A stretch of DNA of 64,000 bases from Lihuaxuella thermophila (GCF_900110165.1 NZ_FOCQ01000003.1:1-64000), one strand, 5' to 3'; shown: positions 34,680 through 43,174, numbered from the stretch's first letter. Numbers and translations are program-made. Notes: generated from the sequence alone by a model not told the origin.

Positions 34680-35297
34680 CTACCAAACGCTGACCGCGAT
34701 GCATGTTTGCGCCAGAAAATACGTGATCATCACGGCATATTCCCCCCGGGGATCCCTCTTTACAAAGCGGTTCCAGGCCAGAATCGCATCGGAGAGGTAA
34801 AAAGAGACCGCTCCGACCAGAACAGAAATTTCCCCGCTGAAAGCCGCCCGATACACCATCAAGGAGATCACGGTGATATAGAGAACAACGGCGATTTGCA
34901 ACAGGGTCCCTCCCTCTGCCCTCACCCCGGAACGAATGAGCATAAAATAAATAAGAGCGATCCCACCCAGAATCAACCCCGTGATGACAGAAAGGGCATC
35001 GAACGTCCACTTCGCCGGAAAGGCGAGTATATACACGACATGGGCCAGGAAAAAAGAAGTCAATCCGGCTACAAACCGATCGCTCGGCAACATTAAAAAG
35101 ATATCTCCGATGATGGAAAATAAGAGCCCCAACACGATGAGCCAGCCATAACTTCCCGCTTCCCCGGCTTTACTTAAAGCAATGAGCAGAATCAAAACCA
35201 TGGTTCCCGGTTTTAACAAATACTTCCACACGGTTGACTGGCAGGCGATGGCAGCCAGATATCCGGCTCCCGAGATGGCTACACAAAAACAGAGCAA
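34680..35297 (-). CDS. YhhN-family lysoplasmalogenase-like membrane protein
   Basis: A 205-residue protein with about eight membrane helices. KPGTMVLILLIAL, GLLFSIIGDIFLMLP (conserved Asp) and FFLAHVVYILAF fit the YhhN/TMEM86 family (PF07947). Eukaryotic members hydrolyse the vinyl-ether bond of lysoplasmalogens; most bacterial members are untested. The TTG at 35297 is the best frame start seen, with GGAGGG about 15 nt upstream, farther than usual, so the start is uncertain. Confidence 0.8.
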   Translation of the reverse strand: MLCFCVAISGAGYLAAIACQSTVWKYLLKPGTMVLILLIALSKAGEAGSYGWLIVLGLLFSIIGDIFLMLPSDRFVAGLTSFFLAHVVYILAFPAKWTFDALSVITGLILGGIALIYFMLIRSGVRAEGGTLLQIAVVLYITVISLMVYRAAFSGEISVLVGAVSFYLSDAILAWNRFVKRDPRGEYAVMITYFLAQTCIAVSVW

Positions 35298-35634
35298 GCC
35301 CAGGATCGACTTTCCCTCCCATGCTGCACGGAAAGAAATCCGTGCAATTTACTCTCCTTCCAATTTCTAAACATCGTCTGCAAAAACCTGCTTCATTCTT
35401 TTTTATCTTTCATTCAATTTTTTTCTTTAGCAAACAAAGAATGAACCTCCTTTCGGATAGCCGATTTCTCTTTGAAGAAGATTTTCTGTTTGCCGTTTTT
35501 TCATTTTTAAAAAGGGCGAAATCTTAATCAGGTTGATCGCTTGCTGCAAAAATGCCTTTCCTGAAAGTTACCAAAAGTATGTCGAAGAATTCTTACAGGT
35601 TCATTTACAACCCCACGAAGGAGGCCACAAAGTC
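35298..35634. other. A/T-rich gap before the micro-peptide genes
   Basis: On the minus strand AAAGGAGG at about 35430 has no usable frame behind it (7 codons at most). No clear promoter for the micro-peptide genes could be fixed; TTGCTG or TTGATC near 35540 could serve as a -35 with a weak -10. Confidence 0.4.
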
Positions 35635-35700
35635 ATGAAACAGCTTGATCAAGTCCATATAACTCAAGTTCAACTCGGAGACCCGCCGCCGGATTCTTAA
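35635..35700 (+). CDS. Micro-peptide 1 of a tandem pair (21 residues), unknown function
   Basis: A 21-codon gene: MKQLDQ, three variable residues (VHI), TQVQ, then LGDPPPD and Ser, TAA. AAGGAGG lies 10 nt before the ATG at 35635. It is too short to be called by length, but the ribosome binding site, the identical layout of the copy 24 bp downstream and the shared terminator support it. It has no hydrophobic stretch, no cysteine and no signal peptide. A signalling peptide or the precursor of a modified peptide are possible, but no processing or receptor gene lies nearby. Confidence 0.72.
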   Translation: MKQLDQVHITQVQLGDPPPDS

Positions 35701-35724
35701 TTTAATATTGAGGAGGACAAGTTC

Positions 35725-35790
35725 ATGAAACAGCTTGATCAAATCAACGCAACCCAAGCTCAACTCGGAGACCCGCCACCAGATGAATAA
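35725..35790 (+). CDS. Micro-peptide 2 of a tandem pair (21 residues), unknown function
   Basis: Same length and layout as the copy at 35635: MKQLDQ, variable INA, TQAQ, LGDPPPD, final Glu, TAA. AGGAGG lies 8 nt before the ATG. Compared with copy 1 there are synonymous changes at Thr10 and at two Pro codons and replacements only at residues 7, 8, 9, 12 and 21. This is the pattern of a duplicated, translated gene with a conserved N-terminal block and a conserved QLGDPPPD block. A terminator begins 37 bp after the stop. Confidence 0.72.
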   Translation: MKQLDQINATQAQLGDPPPDE

Positions 35791-35826
35791 TTAAAAATTG
35801 GGTGGTATCATTTCCATAGAGAACTT

Positions 35827-35867
35827 AACCGACTCCCTGCACATTAGGAGTCGGTTTGCTATTTTTT
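35827..35867 (+). terminator. Terminator of the micro-peptide pair
   Basis: Perfect 10-bp stem AACCGACTCC / GGAGTCGGTT with an 11-nt loop followed by TGCTATTTTTT. It closes the transcription unit of the two 21-codon genes. Confidence 0.88.
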
Positions 35868-35979
35868 GAGTTTTTCTGTTCTGAGTCGTGGCTTTTGCCT
35901 TATGGACATAGCTTTTCCAGCTTCGATCCCATCATGAATCAAAATGCCGTCATTTCCGATCAAAGGGAATGCCCCGGCT

Positions 35980-36417
35980 TTACGATCCCGCCAAAATCAC
36001 AGCGATCAAAAATACAATTTGCAAAATCGTTCGCAGGAAAAGAGGTGTAGCGGGCCTTCCGCCAATCGTGATTTTTTCCCGTGCAGCACGAATATTTGCC
36101 GGAAACATGACAATCAGTAATAAGGCCAGACCAATGGAAGCGATACGTAAGGTAACCGGAATCAGCAGACCTATGGCTCCCATAATCTCGAATATTCCGG
36201 TCATCGTCACGATCAAACCCGGATTCGGCAGAGCCGGAGGCACCATTTTGATCAGATCCGGACGTCTCTTTCCCCAATGGGCCGTGGCTGTAAATAAAAA
36301 CATCAGAGCCACAGCGCATTGGAGTGAATGTTGCCAATCATTCAAATGCTGGATTCCAAAAATACCGATCAGACGAAAAACCAACCATGACACGATGAGG
36401 ACAATAAACGGAGCCAT
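35980..36417 (-). CDS. DoxX-like membrane protein
   Basis: A 145-residue protein with four membrane helices: an Arg-containing HWGKRRPDLIKMVPPALPNP loop after TM2, then VTMTGIFEIMGAIGLLIP. This fits the DoxX/TMEM35 family. Function unknown; relatives are linked to thiosulfate:quinone oxidoreductase or oxidative stress. It lies 19 bp after the TetR gene and is probably its target within one operon. Confidence 0.78.
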   Translation of the reverse strand: MAPFIVLIVSWLVFRLIGIFGIQHLNDWQHSLQCAVALMFLFTATAHWGKRRPDLIKMVPPALPNPGLIVTMTGIFEIMGAIGLLIPVTLRIASIGLALLLIVMFPANIRAAREKITIGGRPATPLFLRTILQIVFLIAVILAGS

Positions 36418-36436
36418 TTTGATCCCTCCGCTTCTC

Positions 36437-37039
36437 TTATTCGTTTTTGGATTGCAGAATGCCGGTCATCAATGCAGCGAAATCGTCAACGGTAAATGCA
36501 TAAGAATCGGAAGAGGTGAAATTGCTTCGGATTCGCAGCCCGTATGAGATCAGGGTAAACAATTCCGCCGTTTGATCCGCGTTGATTGACAAAGGAATCA
36601 CTCCGGCCTGCTGTCCGGCTGCAATCCACTGTTTTGCCAGTTGGATCGAATGTTGGTAAAATCGTTGAACCACCTCGCGCACGGCAGGGTCATCACTTTG
36701 TCCCAACAGATAAATAAAGATTCGATTGGTGACATCGTGCGGATCTTGCAGCGACGGCAAATTGTTAATGATTTCTTGCAGCGGCCCGTCCAGTTCTTTT
36801 TTTCCTTGCTTCACTTTAGAAAAAAAGCGGTCGTTGATCTCTTCGATCCTCTCTTGCAATACCCAGGCAAGCAATTCATGCTTGCTTTTTACATAATGGT
36901 AAATGGCTCCTTTGGAAAATCCTGTTCGTTCCATAATGTCGTTCAAGGTCATTTTGCTGCAACCTTTTTCACGTACCAATTCTTTGGTTGCGTCCAAAAG
37001 CGTCTGTTTGGTCCGGCTTCTTTTCCATTCACGATCCAC
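36437..37039 (-). CDS. TetR/AcrR-family transcriptional repressor
   Basis: A 200-residue repressor. Residues 10-56 are the TetR helix-turn-helix (TKQTLLDATKELVREKG, MTLNDIMERTGFSKGAIYHYVKSKHELL). The GTG at 37039 follows AAGGAAGG; a longer frame would start inside the operator. A perfect palindrome lies between the -35 and -10 boxes upstream, so the protein very likely represses its own operon, which includes the DoxX-like gene. Inducer unknown. Confidence 0.88.
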   Translation of the reverse strand: MDREWKRSRTKQTLLDATKELVREKGCSKMTLNDIMERTGFSKGAIYHYVKSKHELLAWVLQERIEEINDRFFSKVKQGKKELDGPLQEIINNLPSLQDPHDVTNRIFIYLLGQSDDPAVREVVQRFYQHSIQLAKQWIAAGQQAGVIPLSINADQTAELFTLISYGLRIRSNFTSSDSYAFTVDDFAALMTGILQSKNE

Positions 37040-37093
37040 TGGTCCTTCCTTCTTTCCATCTTTGGTTATTCCGGAGTGGTTGCTATTATTATT

Positions 37094-37122
37094 AATATAC
37101 AAACCGACGGTCGGTTTGTAAA
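37094..37122 (-). promoter_or_regulatory. Promoter with TetR operator in its spacer
   Basis: -35 TTTACA (37122-37117), 17-bp spacer, -10 TATATT (37099-37094). The spacer lies inside a perfect palindrome (37098-37120) with arms TACAAACCGAC and GTCGGTTTGTA around one central base. Binding would block polymerase directly. Confidence 0.85.
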
Positions 37123-37213
37123 GGGAGTCAACAGGCTTGTATCATTTATTTGGTCTCCAAGATGAACCATTGGAAAAACGGAAGTAACCGCCGGAAAAGC
37201 ATAAACTCCCATG

Positions 37214-37245
37214 CAAAAAGCCGTTCCTCGGCTCAGGAACGGCTT
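37214..37245 (-). terminator. Terminator of the DHFR-like gene
   Basis: Minus-strand stem AAGCCGTTCCT-GAGCCG-AGGAACGGCTT followed by TTTGC, 8 nt after the stop at 37253. Confidence 0.82.
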
Positions 37246-37252
37246 ATCCAAC

Positions 37253-37786
37253 CTACTTTTTGATCACTTCGTAATGAAGCATCACGCAATCAGCGAAACG
37301 GAAATGATTTTTCAGCTTCAACCGATCTTCCCGGCCGTTGGGTTTGAAAAGCGGGATGCCTTTCCCGATCAGAACCGGAATCACCCCGATCATCCATTCA
37401 TCAATCGCTCCCGCCTCGATAAAATCTTTGATCAGTTCCCCGCCGCCGACCAGCCAGATGTTTCCGCCCGGCTGCTGTTTCAGTTTTGAGAGAAAAACCC
37501 CCACCTCTTCATTTACGAATTCTGCATGTTCATTCCGCCCGGTCGCCGTCCTTGAGAAGACATAACATTTCTTGTCGGAATAGGGGAACGTGTCGGAGAG
37601 CTCGGGAAGTTGGTCATAGGTGGCCTTGCCCATGATCACGGTATCGATGGTTTTGTAAAAATCATCATAGCCGTATTCGCCGGGATCGGAAGGGCTATTT
37701 TCCAACAGCCAGTCAATCTCGCCGTTTTCGCGCGCGATGTACCCGTCCAAACTCATGGCGATGTACACGACCACTTTTCGTTCCAT
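37253..37786 (-). CDS. Dihydrofolate-reductase-family protein (RibD C-terminal/YwjB-like)
   Basis: A 177-residue protein with the DHFR-like fold: VVVYIAMSLDGYIARENGEIDWL, VIMGKATYDQLPEL and IWLVGGGELIKDFIEAGAIDEWMIGVIPVLIGKGIPLF. This is the YwjB/RibD-C branch, which reduces pyrimidine or pteridine-like substrates with NAD(P)H, not the essential DHFR. The ATG at 37786 follows GGAAGGAG. It is divergent from the WYL regulator. Confidence 0.85.
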   Translation of the reverse strand: MERKVVVYIAMSLDGYIARENGEIDWLLENSPSDPGEYGYDDFYKTIDTVIMGKATYDQLPELSDTFPYSDKKCYVFSRTATGRNEHAEFVNEEVGVFLSKLKQQPGGNIWLVGGGELIKDFIEAGAIDEWMIGVIPVLIGKGIPLFKPNGREDRLKLKNHFRFADCVMLHYEVIKK

Positions 37787-37908
37787 GCCAATGTCTCCTT
37801 CCATCTTGAGGTGAACTTTTAAAACAGGTAAGATACATAATAACGGTCAAAACACGTCATCTTTTGTCATATTTATTTCATTGTGTTAAAAAAACGGGGA
37901 TGATCCGG

Positions 37909-38877
37909 ATGCGAGCGGACCGATTGATGTCCATCTTATTGATTTTGCAAAGAAAGGGAAAAGTCACTACCCGCGAGTTGGCGGAGGAACTCGAAGCTTC
38001 CCCGCGCACCATTCTTCGGGATCTGAATGCGCTCAGCGGGATGGGCATACCCGTGGTGGCCGACCGCGGGAAAAATGGGGGATGGCGCCTGCTGGATCAC
38101 TACCGCAAGACCTTGCTAACCTTGAACAAGGAAGAAATCGCTTCTTTATTCCTTTCATTCCCCGACAGATACCTGAAGGATTTGGGTTTGAACCGCTCTT
38201 ACCATACCGCGCGTCAAAAGCTTTTTCCCAGCTTGCCACTGGCCGCGGAACGCCGGGCGCAAAAATTTTGGGAACGCATCCACATCGACACGGAACCCTG
38301 GAAAAAGTCAGGCGGTAAAAAAGAGCTCGATTTGGAACCGATGGTTCGCGCGGTATTCGAGGAGCGAAAAGTAACCATGGAATACGAGCGGGCGGATGGA
38401 CTGAAAAGTAAACGGATGGTGGAACCTTTGGGGCTGGTGGCCCGGGGAAACCAATGGTATTTGGTGGCTCAAAACGAGGAAGGTATCATCAAAAGTTACA
38501 AAACCGGCCGCATCCGATCGATCACCGTGCTGGAAGAGAGCTTCCGCCGCCCTCCCGGGTTTGATTTGGCCGCGCATTGGAGAACTTCCAAAGAACAATT
38601 TGTGACCAAACTGCCGGAATATCTTGTGAAAGCAGAGCTGACACCGCAAACGCTGAAACGGATTCGCTTCTCCGACCGGTTTGTCCGGGTGCTGGACGCA
38701 GGCGAACCGGGTCCCGACGGATGGATATCAGCCACCCTCCGTTTTGATACGGAGCAGGAAGCGATGGAATGCATTTTGGGATACAACTGCCAAATCCGGG
38801 TCCTTTCCCCTGAGAAGTTGAAGCGGAAAGTGGTGGACCTGGCCCGTTCGGTCGTCGAGTTGTATGAACAGGAATAA
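37909..38877 (+). CDS. WYL-domain transcriptional regulator (YafY/YobV type)
   Basis: A 322-residue regulator: an N-terminal winged helix-turn-helix (RLMSILLILQRKGKVTTRELAEELEASPRTILRDLNALS) followed by a WYL domain (EPLGLVARGNQWYLVAQNE, YKTGRIRSITVLEE) and a WCX-like C-terminal part. WYL domains bind ligands or nucleic acid. It is divergent from the DHFR-like gene and may control it. The ATG at 37909 is preferred from GGGG upstream; an ATG at 37900 is also possible. Confidence 0.87.
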   Translation: MRADRLMSILLILQRKGKVTTRELAEELEASPRTILRDLNALSGMGIPVVADRGKNGGWRLLDHYRKTLLTLNKEEIASLFLSFPDRYLKDLGLNRSYHTARQKLFPSLPLAAERRAQKFWERIHIDTEPWKKSGGKKELDLEPMVRAVFEERKVTMEYERADGLKSKRMVEPLGLVARGNQWYLVAQNEEGIIKSYKTGRIRSITVLEESFRRPPGFDLAAHWRTSKEQFVTKLPEYLVKAELTPQTLKRIRFSDRFVRVLDAGEPGPDGWISATLRFDTEQEAMECILGYNCQIRVLSPEKLKRKVVDLARSVVELYEQE

Positions 38878-38956
38878 GTCATGGATGCGGCAGAAGGTAA
38901 CCGGGGTTCAGTATAAGATAAATAACCGGTGGCGAAGGATCCCAGATCCTGTTGAA

Positions 38957-39008
38957 GAAAAAAACTCAGGTCTCCGTCAAACAAGAGAACTGAGTTTTTC
39001 CGTTTTTT
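38957..39008 (+). terminator. Terminator of the WYL regulator gene
   Basis: Stem AAAAACTCAG / CTGAGTTTTT around a 20-nt loop, followed by CCGTTTTTT. Confidence 0.75.
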
Positions 39009-39121
39009 ATCCAAGGCTTCTGCTTCACGGGAATACCTTCTCCAGCTCGATCTCATCTTGTTTCATTCGTTGCACCGCTGAGTTCACGGTGCAGCCCAGC
39101 CCCCGTTCAGGGCGGGTCATC

Positions 39122-39823
39122 TTACGCTAAATCGATTAACATGAAAAATGCGCCGGAATCGCTTTGAATCGTTAATGCCGGCTGATCTGTGATTCGAGCT
39201 GAATCACGTTTTTTCAGTTTGACATCTTGGTTGAGAATGACATCGCCTTCGATGACAAAGAAGAACATTTTACGATTCTCTTCCTGCTGAAATGAAAGAG
39301 TTTTGTTCGAATCAAGCCTGGAAAGATAAATGGTCAAATCCTGATGGATATAAGCCACCTCTTCGGATTGAGGGAGATTGGAAACCACCGGCAATAAATG
39401 ATTCTTCATCGCTTCTTGATTATAAGCTTTTTGCTCATAGGAAGGCTGTAATCCTCGCTCATTCGGCATGAACCACATTTGCAAAAAATTGACTTCTTCT
39501 GTAGATGACGGGTTCATTTCAGAATGAACGATCCCGGTTCCTGCCGTCATCCGTTGCACTTCCCCCGGACGCAAAATTTCAGAGTTCCCCTCGCTGTCCT
39601 CATGTTTCAGTTGTCCTTTCAAGACGATCGATACAATCTCCATGTCACGATGAGGGTGCATGCCAAACCCCGTCAGCGGCTGGACAACATCATCGTTAAG
39701 GACACGCATCGATCCGAAGCTCACATTGTTTGGATCATAATACTCAGCAAATGAAAAGCTAAAATGGCTTTTTAACCACCCGTGATCCGATGTAAACCGG
39801 GATGCAGCGGGATATATTTTCAT
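39122..39823 (-). CDS. Pirin family protein (YhhW-like quercetinase)
   Basis: A bicupin protein of about 233 residues. FGMHPHRDMEIV and the following LKHEDSEGN supply the metal ligands of the N-terminal cupin (His, His, His, Glu). E. coli YhhW-type pirins oxidise quercetin, though the physiological role is unclear. The ATG at 39823 is used because AAGGAAGTGG precedes it; the GTG at 39850 is an alternative. A 23-bp palindrome upstream suggests control by a MarR/HxlR-type factor. Confidence 0.85.
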   Translation of the reverse strand: MKIYPAASRFTSDHGWLKSHFSFSFAEYYDPNNVSFGSMRVLNDDVVQPLTGFGMHPHRDMEIVSIVLKGQLKHEDSEGNSEILRPGEVQRMTAGTGIVHSEMNPSSTEEVNFLQMWFMPNERGLQPSYEQKAYNQEAMKNHLLPVVSNLPQSEEVAYIHQDLTIYLSRLDSNKTLSFQQEENRKMFFFVIEGDVILNQDVKLKKRDSARITDQPALTIQSDSGAFFMLIDLA

Positions 39824-39872
39824 CACGTTTTGTTCCACTTCCTTTATCACATAGAATGAACTTGCTTTTCTA

Positions 39873-39895
39873 TAAGTATAATGGAATTATACTTA
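39873..39895. promoter_or_regulatory. 23-bp palindrome over the pirin promoter
   Basis: Arms TAAGTATAAT and ATTATACTTA are perfect inverted repeats around GGA. On the minus strand a TATAAT box (39891-39886) falls inside it, so a bound regulator would cover the -10 region of the pirin gene. Confidence 0.65.
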
Positions 39896-39946
39896 CTTTT
39901 GTAGAGTAACTAATGTAAAATAACAGGATGAAGCCGACTGTTCCCG

Positions 39947-40162
39947 CTACAGCTTAAATAACAAAACTCCCGTTAAAAGAAGCCCGATCGCAATCAGAGC
40001 CAGCCGGATTCCCCGTTTCGCATTCTTTTCTTTTTCCTCAGCAGTACGTCTTTCTTCAATCATGGCATCCAATTCATTTCCGTCTCTATTCCCCAGCTCA
40101 ACTTTGGCCATGATTAAAAGAACGATGCCTAAAAATATGAAAATACCGCCTGCCGTCTTCAC
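39947..40162 (-). CDS. Small membrane protein with two TM helices, unknown function
   Basis: A 71-residue protein with two hydrophobic helices (about 4-19 and 51-68) separated by a charged linker with several Glu and Arg. The GTG at 40162 lies behind AAAAGGAG, ideal for translation; the longer frame upstream is inside the ABC gene's downstream region. I do not recognise the family. Confidence 0.65.
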   Translation of the reverse strand: MKTAGGIFIFLGIVLLIMAKVELGNRDGNELDAMIEERRTAEEKEKNAKRGIRLALIAIGLLLTGVLLFKL

Positions 40163-40224
40163 TTCTATCACTCCTTTTGAAACGAGAGGGCCGGGCTGTG
40201 CATGGATAAAAATGGGCCCTCCTT

Positions 40225-42021
40225 TCAAGAGAGCCCTTTCGCTGTCTGGTCCGTATTTGCAACATTCCCCTCCAACTCCCATCTGAATTGCTGTTTCACC
40301 AGTTGCTGATAGAGCTGATGGTGCCGGAGCAATTCATGGTGAGTCCCTTCTCCGGTGACCTGCCCTTTTTCGATGACCACGATCTTGTCTGCATCGACAA
40401 CGGTGGATAAGCGATGGGCGATCACGAGGGTTGTTCTGCCTTTCATCAGGTTGGATAAGGCTTCCTGCACCATTTTCTCTGAGGTTGAATCCAGGTTGGA
40501 AGTCGCTTCATCCAACATCAAGAACCCGGGGTTCTGAAGCAGGGCGCGGGCGATCGCGATGCGTTGCCGCTGGCCGCCGGACAGCTTGATTCCCCGTTCG
40601 CCCACTTCGGTGTCGTATCCATTCGGCAGTTTGTCAATAAATTCATCCGCAAAAGCCAGTTTCGCTGCCTTTCTTATTTCTTCATCCGAAACATCCCGTT
40701 CCATCCCATAACAGATATTCTCGCGAATAGTTCCGGCCATGAGGGGGCTTTCCTGGGAGACATAGCCAAACTGACTTCGCCAGTCACGCAATCGAAACCG
40801 CCGGATCGGAATCTCTCCCTGGCGAATCTCTCCCGCTGTCGGTTCATAAAAACGTTCCAGCAGGGAGAAAAGGGTCGTTTTGCCGCTTCCGCTGGGGCCC
40901 ACAATCGCCGTGATCTTGCCCGGTTCAATGGTAAATGAAAGACGGCGCAACACTTCTTCACCCGTGACATAGGAAAAAGTGACATTATCGATGATGATAG
41001 GCAGTGCCGGGTTGACGGCAAGATCCGTTTCCTTCTGCTCCTCCTCTTCATGCTCCAGGATTTGGCTTAAACGCTCCGTTGCGCCCATCGCTTTCTGCAA
41101 GCTGGTAAAAAAGCGGGCCATCATGCTGAGCGGGATGATGATTTGAAACAAATAGAGAATAAAGGCGACTAATTCACCGGCAGTCAGCGCTCCGGTGGCT
41201 ACCCGAATCCCTCCGAACCCGATGATCACCACCAGCATGCCGGTCATCACCAGTGACATGAGTGGTTGCAGGAAGGCGATCACCCGGGCTTCCTTTAATC
41301 CGAACTGAAAGAGATGCCGGATTCCTCTCTCTCCGTTTTCCCGCTCGATCGGTTCCGCTGTATAGGCTTTGACCAGTCGGATTTCCGAAATGACCTGGGC
41401 AAGCAGGCTGGTAAATTCCGCCGTTTCCTTCTGCAAATTCTTGGAGATCTGATACATCCTGCGTCCGGCCGGGCGGATGACGAGAAACAGAACCGGAACG
41501 GCGATCAGCATGACCAAAGTCATCGACCAGTCCAGATAAAACAGGAGGGCCAGAGAGCCGATGACGGAGACGATACTGGAAAACAAGGAAACCAGGTGAT
41601 TGGTGATCACATCTTTAATCATGTAAGTGTCGTTGTTGACGCGGCTGATCAAATCCCCCGACCGGTTCTGGTCAAAGTAAGAGACCGGCAAGCTTAACGT
41701 TTTTTGCCACAAACGCTTGCGCAGATTGGCCACCACCGTTTCCCCGAGATAGGAGAGAAGATAGGACGAAAAGCCTCCCGCAACAGCCTGCAATAGAAAA
41801 GCCGCGCTCAAAAGGAGGATGATCCCCGGGTCTAATCGGGCGGTTGACAGCACATTGACCATGTCTTTGGTAAACCAGGGAACAACCAAACCTGCCGCCG
41901 TCTGCAAAAGACTGAGCCCAACGGCAAGCACGATCACCATTTTTGGCAGGCGGGCCTGCCTGACTAACTGATAAAATTTTCGCCAATTCATTTGAAAGGT
42001 CTGTGTTTGTTCGGACTCCAC
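40225..42021 (-). CDS. ABC exporter, fused TM and ATPase domains (BmrA/MsbA-like)
   Basis: A 598-residue half-transporter: six TM helices (residues 20-310) and an ATPase domain with GPSGSGKTT (Walker A), LSGGQRQRIAIARALL (signature) and FLMLDEATSNLD (Walker B). It works as a homodimer or with a partner to export drugs or lipids. The GTG at 42021 behind GGGGGAG gives the usual length; the longer frame above it has no family sequence. The orphan ATPase gene is 53 bp upstream. Confidence 0.9.
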   Translation of the reverse strand: MESEQTQTFQMNWRKFYQLVRQARLPKMVIVLAVGLSLLQTAAGLVVPWFTKDMVNVLSTARLDPGIILLLSAAFLLQAVAGGFSSYLLSYLGETVVANLRKRLWQKTLSLPVSYFDQNRSGDLISRVNNDTYMIKDVITNHLVSLFSSIVSVIGSLALLFYLDWSMTLVMLIAVPVLFLVIRPAGRRMYQISKNLQKETAEFTSLLAQVISEIRLVKAYTAEPIERENGERGIRHLFQFGLKEARVIAFLQPLMSLVMTGMLVVIIGFGGIRVATGALTAGELVAFILYLFQIIIPLSMMARFFTSLQKAMGATERLSQILEHEEEEQKETDLAVNPALPIIIDNVTFSYVTGEEVLRRLSFTIEPGKITAIVGPSGSGKTTLFSLLERFYEPTAGEIRQGEIPIRRFRLRDWRSQFGYVSQESPLMAGTIRENICYGMERDVSDEEIRKAAKLAFADEFIDKLPNGYDTEVGERGIKLSGGQRQRIAIARALLQNPGFLMLDEATSNLDSTSEKMVQEALSNLMKGRTTLVIAHRLSTVVDADKIVVIEKGQVTGEGTHHELLRHHQLYQQLVKQQFRWELEGNVANTDQTAKGLS

Positions 42022-42074
42022 TCCTGCTCCCCCACCCCTTCGTTTTTGTAACATTGTGGAGAACGATGGATCTC

Positions 42075-42905
42075 TTATCGCTGGTAACTGCGCAACTGGG
42101 AAAAAGCTTGCATCGCCCGGTACCATGCGGCCACCGTACCTTCCGGAACGCTCGCGGTAAGCAGTTTCTTCCTTCCGAGGCGGCGGCAGGAACCCGCTTC
42201 CAACAACATCAGATCATCCGAGCATTCTGCCAGATCCATGTCATCGGTGGCGATCAGGGTGATGCGGTCTGCCGGGTTATTTTTTAACTCCTGCCATAAC
42301 AAGCGTTTTCCTAACTCATCAAGCCCGTTGGTCGGTTCATCCAGGAGCCAGATTTTCGGGCTGACGATCAAGCTTTGTGCAAGCAAATATCTCTTCAGCA
42401 CGCCGCCGGCCAATTGGTGAAGCGGTGTGCGGCGGTAGGCGGCCAGTCCCCATTTGGCGATCATCTCTGCACTTCTTTTCTTGGGATTCGGAACACGACG
42501 AAGTTGAGCGAGGTGTAGGAGGGATAATTCCACTGTGATATCATGATCCAATTTTTTTGTATGGGGTATGTAGCTAATTTGCTCTTTTAAGTTGCCGAGG
42601 CTGGAAGTCCCTGAAGTGATTACGCTGCCTTTGGACCAAACGTAAGTTTCTCCGTCATGATTTATATAAGTGATCCTTCCGTCATCCGGAACCATCCATG
42701 TTGCCGTTAATCGGAGCAAAGTAGTCTTGCCGGAACCTTCAGGCCCCAGGATGGCTGTGATTCCTCTTCTTACTGATGCCGAAAAATCGAGCAAGCCCAT
42801 ATGACGTGTTCTTCTGTGGTAAGGTCCCCGAATCTCTTTCCGGGGCTCATATATTTTGCTCACATGAGACCAGTCAATTCTCAAAAGAAACGCCATCCTT
42901 TCCAC
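42075..42905 (-). CDS. Orphan ABC-transporter ATPase, diverged signature motif
   Basis: A 276-residue ATPase: GPEGSGKTTLLRLT is Walker A, IWLLDEPTNGLD is Walker B, and the usual LSGGQ reads LAGGVLKRY. The layout fits the CcmA/DRA family of lipid or antibiotic exporters. No permease gene is adjacent on this strand, so the partner is elsewhere or absent. The start at 42905 is not fixed by a strong ribosome binding site. It lies upstream of the BmrA-like exporter and may be cotranscribed. Confidence 0.82.
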   Translation of the reverse strand: MERMAFLLRIDWSHVSKIYEPRKEIRGPYHRRTRHMGLLDFSASVRRGITAILGPEGSGKTTLLRLTATWMVPDDGRITYINHDGETYVWSKGSVITSGTSSLGNLKEQISYIPHTKKLDHDITVELSLLHLAQLRRVPNPKKRSAEMIAKWGLAAYRRTPLHQLAGGVLKRYLLAQSLIVSPKIWLLDEPTNGLDELGKRLLWQELKNNPADRITLIATDDMDLAECSDDLMLLEAGSCRRLGRKKLLTASVPEGTVAAWYRAMQAFSQLRSYQR

Positions 42906-43174
42906 TACAGCCTATTAATAGGATACCGAAAACAAAGACGAAATGACAGAGGAGCCAAAACATCAAAACATTTTTTCATTTATAAATAGATTTATGATAT
43001 CAACGCGACCGTTGAAGCAATGTACTATTAGTATAGCCGACAAACCGGAAGGTGTCTTGCCCAACTGTATTGATATTTTAGCAAACTGGTGACAAGCGGG
43101 GAAAGATAAATAAATCTATTCTTAAAATCCTAAAAGATTTGCTGCCGAAATCGCATTTCTGATCGATTGACCAT
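42906..43174. other. A/T-rich gap before the thiC riboswitch
   Basis: About 270 bp with no supported gene on either strand; it holds the divergent upstream regions of the ABC ATPase (minus) and thiC (plus). No conserved RNA was recognised in it. Confidence 0.45.

Noticed and set aside
34525-34800. 91-codon plus-strand frame across the lysoplasmalogenase terminator
   Set aside because: It runs through the terminator hairpin and antisense to the lysoplasmalogenase gene, with no ribosome binding site.
35420-35450. Minus-strand AAAGGAGG as the start of a gene
   Set aside because: Only seven codons follow before a stop, and no longer frame is in range.
39060-39121. Hairpins TGCACCG...CGGTGCA and CCCGCCC... 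after the pirin gene
   Set aside because: No T tract follows, so I did not call a terminator; they may be chance or a weak structure.
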